Assembly (NCBI GenBank): GCA_964035545.1
Contig: OZ037766.1
Location: forward strand, 17,759,581-17,823,580
From: Bugula neritina
Taxonomy: Eukaryota; Bryozoa; Gymnolaemata; Cheilostomatida; Bugulidae
Direction: 5' to 3'
Length of the DNA: 64,000 bases
The notes under the pieces are model-generated. The model was given only the letters and a program-made list of their open reading frames with translations, was not told the DNA's origin and searched no databases. How positions within the stretch are numbered: position 1 is the first letter of the stretch; each line of letters opens with the position of its first letter. The position numbers and the translations under genes are program-made. Below are positions 60,107-64,000 of the stretch, piece by piece.

Positions 60107-60164
<58 letters not shown>
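60107..60164. repeat. (TA)n microsatellite at a Penelope tandem junction
   Basis: A pure TA run between the tail of an upstream Penelope-like copy and the truncated RT of the next copy. Confidence 0.95.
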
Positions 60165-60172
<8 letters not shown>

Positions 60173-60230
60173 AAGTCATAGCGCTAGTTTTAAAAAAAAC
60201 AGCAGATAAAAAAGTGCTCAAATTATTATG

Positions 60231-61096
60231 TGTATAAGGGTTGAAGAATAAATTATTTAAGAATATGATGACATGTAATGCAACTAGAATTATTTTTATT
60301 ATCTACATTTTTCCACTGTAACGAAATGTTTATGTTTCCTGGTTTTTACCTATTTATTCTGCATATTTTTTACACGTACTTACCACGGTAAATATTATAG
60401 TTATCCCACTTGACGCATTACTTATGGCTATTTTTTAAATACTGTGGTTATAGCTAAGTTTATGTTGTGCAACTTTTTTATCGTAAACACTATAGCTATT
60501 GTTAAGCTTTTAGAGTAGTCAATAGTTTATCCCTTTCCCATCTTTACAAATTACAATGTTGTGCACTTGTTTTGGTTCAGTTTTGCTGATGTAAGATAAG
60601 GTCCATTTCGAGCTTCAGGCACCTGAAGACTGGAGCTCAGACTGAAGAGGATCAAGTAAAGCAATAAAGAATTACACTACCAACACTCGATCATAGATAG
60701 TACCATTGAATTTCCAACATTCTAACATTCCAGCAAAATAATATGACAGGGCTCTGTCTAACACTTTCAACAATTATCCAAAAGTGTTGATATATAACAT
60801 AATGTGGAGAAATTGAAAGTGTTGTATAGTAAATTCTTATATGTGATTTCCAATATCTCCATTACTACACCTACCTCCTTTATTTGGATTCATTTGCGTT
60901 ATGAGTTTTAACAGCTAGTTTCATTAACATGCTAAAGTTCAAAAGCCTCATCAGTGCTGTTACTAATTTACTAATTTCATTGTTCATAAAATTTAGAAGC
61001 TAGGTGCTTTTCAATATTACTAAAGTAAAAGTTAAATTCTTCAGCTATTTCTGTATCGCTCAAGGCTACCCAAGATGGATAGTCTTGATAGCATAT
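60231..61096. other. Gene-free intergenic stretch before the Gypsy LTR
   Basis: No exon or RNA gene seen. Short mirrored words near 60605-60650 (GAGCTTCAGGCACCTGAAG) form a small hairpin. Nothing else stands out. Confidence 0.35.
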
Positions 61097-61781
61097 TGTA
61101 AGGGATTTTAGTTATGTTATTATCGAAAAGATAACTCCTCGTGGCTTACTCTCTATACGCTTGGCATAATGGCTATAAGTATTAAAGATCAATTATCATA
61201 ATAGCTGACAATTGGAATGCGTACAATCTCTCTTGTACTTGGCTGGACAATTATTGCTAGCTACTATTGCACGCAGTTAAACAAGGCAGGACTAGTTAAA
61301 TAGAATCAACAACTGTACGCAGAATAGCCAGTTAGCTCAATAGGAGGTGTAGATGGTTTGCACTGACAGTTAGCGTGCTTAGTAGAAGATGCTAGCGTTA
61401 TGCTTATGGTTATGGAATTAATTAGCATCGGCAGGGACGACTCAGCGTTGACTGTTATCCGACAGTATTTTACAGTCGACAGTGGCACCACTAACGCTAG
61501 CCAATCAGGACTGACATACTAATTGGTAGCAGGTGGAGCTAGCTACTCGTAGTGGAAGCGCACTGAGTAGCTAGCCGGGCAGAGCAGCTTGGGACTTCAC
61601 TTAGAGTAGTTGTGTGTAAATGCTCACTTATTATGTAATCGTTTCAATTCATGTTAGCAGTAGTTAGAACTTCTTGTATCTTGTAAATAATAAACTTATC
61701 ATAACGTAAATAACCTGGTATAGTGGCTTTGTTTAAGTTGATCCACACATAATAATATAGTGAATTGCGAAATTCACTACA
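61097..61781 (+). mobile_element. Candidate 5' LTR of a Ty3/Gypsy element
   Basis: The segment begins TGTAAGG and ends CACTACA, giving the usual TG...CA ends. It holds a polyadenylation signal AATAAA at 61689-61694. Directly after it lies TGGTGGCAGCGGTGGGAT, in the place and style of a tRNA primer site (TGG start). The gag frame starts 61 bp later. The left boundary is a guess because the 3' LTR is outside the window. Confidence 0.5.
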
Positions 61782-61842
61782 GTGGTGGCAGCGGTGGGAT
61801 CCCACTTAATACAAATGCTCCTAGCCAGGGAGTAGAAAGAAG

Positions 61843-62730
61843 ATGGCTGACGAGGACAACGCGCCCAGACAGGAACCGGCAGCAGTAGAGGAGAATCACA
61901 TAGGCGGCCCGGCGCTGCCTATGGACAGGTACCACTTGCGGGCTCCCATCTTCTCGGGGGGGGGGGGGGGGTGGGAAGAAGATGTGGAGCAATTCATCAC
62001 TGAGTTTAGTGATGTGGCGGCCATCTGCAGATGGCCGAATAGGGTTACTCTGATCCAGCTGCAGTTATGTTTGACAGGGCCGGCTAAACCCTATGGGATA
62101 AGCCAGAATGTCGGTGACATATTTGAAACACTGCGAGCTCGGTTTGGATTAACTGCTCAAGATGCTCGCGTGCAGCTACAGGGGCTTAGGAGAAATCCTA
62201 AGACCAACCTGCGAGAGCATGCTACCGCAGTCGAACGACTGGCACAAGTCGCCTACAGCGACTTGCCTGCTGATAGTCGACAGAGCTTAGCACTGGATGC
62301 ATTCCTCCAGTCTATTAACAACCTCGGCCTGAAACAGCATCTGCTGGTGGCCGAAGTTGAGACTATGGAGAGAGCCCTAAGGCTTGGGAATGCCTATTTC
62401 CAAGCCGACAGTGCGAGTCGACCTGGTGCGACGATACAGCAGGTTGGAGCAGACGACGACGTGTTGACGTCGCCGGCGAAGACAGCTGTACATGTCGCCT
62501 CGGCAGCAGCAGACGAATCGACTAGCTTGACCACAAGCTTGATTCAAGAACTGCTAGCTGAGATCAGGCAACTGCGCCAGCAGTCCTCAGTCGAGCGACC
62601 CAGGAGGTCGTCGGTAGCTGTCGACAACAGGCGCCGCCCCGTATGCTGGGGCTGTGGTAGTGGTGGGCACTTTATACGAAGTTGCCTCCGCGGTAGTGGG
62701 AGGCAGTTGAACAGCAACGGCCCACGGTAA
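61843..62730 (+). CDS. Ty3/Gypsy gag polyprotein with zinc knuckle
   Basis: A 295-codon open frame from ATG to TAA. The middle is a Gag capsid-like helical region (EQFITEFSDVAAICRWP, LQLCLTGPAKPYG, LRARFGLT, DLPADSRQSLALDAFLQSI). Near the C-terminus is a CCHC zinc knuckle, CWGCGSGGHFIRSC, for nucleic-acid binding. It would form the virus-like particle in which reverse transcription takes place. A 16-G run at 61956-61971 encodes consecutive Gly and is a likely place for length error. Base composition is clearly more GC-rich than the host exons. The frame is intact. Confidence 0.85.
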   Translation: MADEDNAPRQEPAAVEENHIGGPALPMDRYHLRAPIFSGGGGGWEEDVEQFITEFSDVAAICRWPNRVTLIQLQLCLTGPAKPYGISQNVGDIFETLRARFGLTAQDARVQLQGLRRNPKTNLREHATAVERLAQVAYSDLPADSRQSLALDAFLQSINNLGLKQHLLVAEVETMERALRLGNAYFQADSASRPGATIQQVGADDDVLTSPAKTAVHVASAAADESTSLTTSLIQELLAEIRQLRQQSSVERPRRSSVAVDNRRRPVCWGCGSGGHFIRSCLRGSGRQLNSNGPR

Positions 62731-62795
62731 CTTCCGCCGACCGTGGGCCCCAGTTTAACCCCCCAAGGCAGAGGCCAAGGTCCAAACCCCACCGG

Positions 62796-64000
62796 GTGAG
62801 GAGGCCGCCTTCGCCAGAGTGGCAAGCCCCAAGGAGAGTTAGTAGGACGCAAGGCCCACCAAAATCTCCGGCTTGGGCACTCAAAAACCGCTTTGAAGGT
62901 TTGCTTGATGAGGGAGTAAACGACGAAGAGGAGCAAAACAGGGATTTTCGTCGGTTGTCCACACGAGCACCAGTCCGAGAATTCACTCGGCCGCCCGTGT
63001 GTGAGCGAGACTGAGACGTAACCTGCCTGCCCACGTGACGTCGACGACCCCCTCGCAACCGAAAAGCACAGGTGCATCCCCAACTCCATGCACATGAGGT
63101 GTCGCCTCAAGAGACGAACTGCTCAGTGAGCGCTCAGCCATATGGAAGCAGCTATTTCCTCCCCGGCAAACTTGCTGGCAAAGCTGTCACGTTTCTGTTG
63201 GATACTGGGTGCACCACAAATCTACTGAGTTGGCGTCTATTCGACACTCTCAGTGCTAGGGACAGGGCTAGCCTAGAACCATATGAAGGGGAACACGGTG
63301 CGTTGGCGGACGGGTCGTGTATTCCTTTCTATGGGGTAATCCAGTTGACTGGTAGAGCCCGTGATCAAACGATCAGCGAGACCTTCATCGTCAGTCAACT
63401 CAAGGAGGACGCCATCTTGGGCATGCCATTTCTGAAACGACACAGGTGCTACATCGACTTCAGCAAGTCGGCGGTAGTGATGGCCGGGCGTGAGCTGGCC
63501 TGAGCTGGCCAACCCTTGGTGGGGGGAGTGCAGGTGGTACAGCGTTGCACTGCACCTGGGCGCTCCCGGGCTACAGTTCGCTGCAGAGTGAACTGTAGGG
63601 AAATCTTTGAGTTAGGAGTGGTGAAAGGTGCACTGGGGGGCGTCCAGCTCGCTAACAGTCTGAATAGGCTGGATGAGCGGGGGGGAGTTCCTGGTCCAGT
63701 GCGTAAATCCTTTCATGGAGCCGGTAGAATTGCCGGCTGGGTCTCTAGTGGGGAAGTTCCACTCTGACCAGGAGGAGGATGTAGGGCCCGCGCTGCAGAC
63801 GGCGGACAAAGCCCGTGGGGTACCCACTAGAGACAGCAGGGGGCCGGTGCCTGAACACGTAGCGGAGTTGTACGAGGATGCCTGTGATGGCTGTGAGAGC
63901 AAGCGAGAACGCCTGGTGATGGTGCGGCAACTCTCTGAGTACAAAGACGTGTTCAGTTGCGGCGACCACGACATGAGTCTGACTAAGACTGTCTGTCATG
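62796..64000 (+). pseudogene. Ty3/Gypsy protease and start of reverse transcriptase (broken, cut by window end)
   Basis: This lies in a different frame from gag. A Pro/Arg-rich lead (62796-63014) ends in a stop. The aspartic protease follows in 63072-63503, with the active-site block FLLDTGCTTNLLSW and the flap-side DAILGMPFLKRHRCYIDF. An in-frame TGA ends it at 63501-63503. The same frame resumes (PLVGGVQVVQR) to a G-run at 63676-63684, where the reading moves to another frame. That frame runs on to the window end with YKDVFSCGDHDMSLTKTVCH, the usual lead-in to a Gypsy RT. The two breaks suggest a damaged copy, though the G-run shift could be a sequence error. Confidence 0.75.

Larger units (their letters stand above)
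58502..60230 (-). mobile_element. Penelope-like element, 5'-truncated, with tail of a second copy upstream
   Basis: Reading down the minus strand: 60230-60165 is the 3' tail of an upstream copy, matching 58600-58528. Next come (TA)n, a truncated RT (60104-59781), a linker, a GIY-YIG endonuclease (to 58939), a 3' region with a hammerhead motif (58690-58642), and a tail ending in (TA)n at 58524-58507. The direct repeat of the tail on both sides of the body is the partial tandem arrangement typical of Penelope-like elements. The coding part has stops and is not functional. A shorter fragment of the same family is at 34918-35745. Confidence 0.85.

Noticed and set aside
63498-63517. 10-bp TGAGCTGGCC duplication as the cause of a pol frameshift
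   Set aside because: The same frame gives Gypsy-like protein on both sides, so the duplication only coincides with an in-frame stop.

Overview
The window is AT-rich animal DNA with GT-AG introns, long repeat-filled introns and many mobile elements. It looks like an invertebrate. A lophotrochozoan is possible, because calreticulin ends in HDEL, ShK-type domains are used outside venom, and Penelope-like elements carry hammerhead ribozyme motifs; none of this is decisive. I rebuilt exons by eye from splice sites, reading phase and family similarity.

Layout. (1) 3161-4745 (+): last exons of a Gln/Asn/Pro/Ser-rich protein with DPF and NPF motifs, probably an endocytic adaptor. (2) 6044-10982 (-): complete six-exon calreticulin gene, tail-to-tail with gene 1, with an exact ER stress element (CCAAT-N9-CCACG) upstream. 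(3) 10983-14704: gene-poor stretch of repeats. (4) 14705-31774 (+): ten-exon homologue of human C19orf44 (DUF4614 family), whose introns hold several repeat families, including a regular array of five units bounded by GACTAAAATGGGTGTCRC and two copies of a 1.3-kb element with G-rich inverted ends. (5) 33246-34772 (+): dead non-LTR retrotransposon. (6) 34918-35745: Penelope-like fragment with inverted ends. (7) 36635-57514 (+): fourteen-exon gene for a type I membrane protein. It has two MAM domains, each apparently split by a ShKT module carried on its own phase 1-1 exon, then a Thr-rich stalk, one membrane helix and a 31-residue tail. Its 8.2-kb twelfth intron holds a Ty3/Gypsy relic split by a 3.5-kb palindrome. 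(8) 58502-60230 (-): Penelope-like element with RT and GIY-YIG remains and a hammerhead with a complete core. (9) 61097-64000 (+): Ty3/Gypsy element (LTR, gag, protease, start of RT) cut by the window end.

The host genes have no obvious shared pathway. The most unusual host feature is the repeated MAM/ShKT/MAM nesting. The most unusual mobile features are the hammerheads in Penelope-like DNA, the 380-bp inverted-repeat array and the large palindrome.
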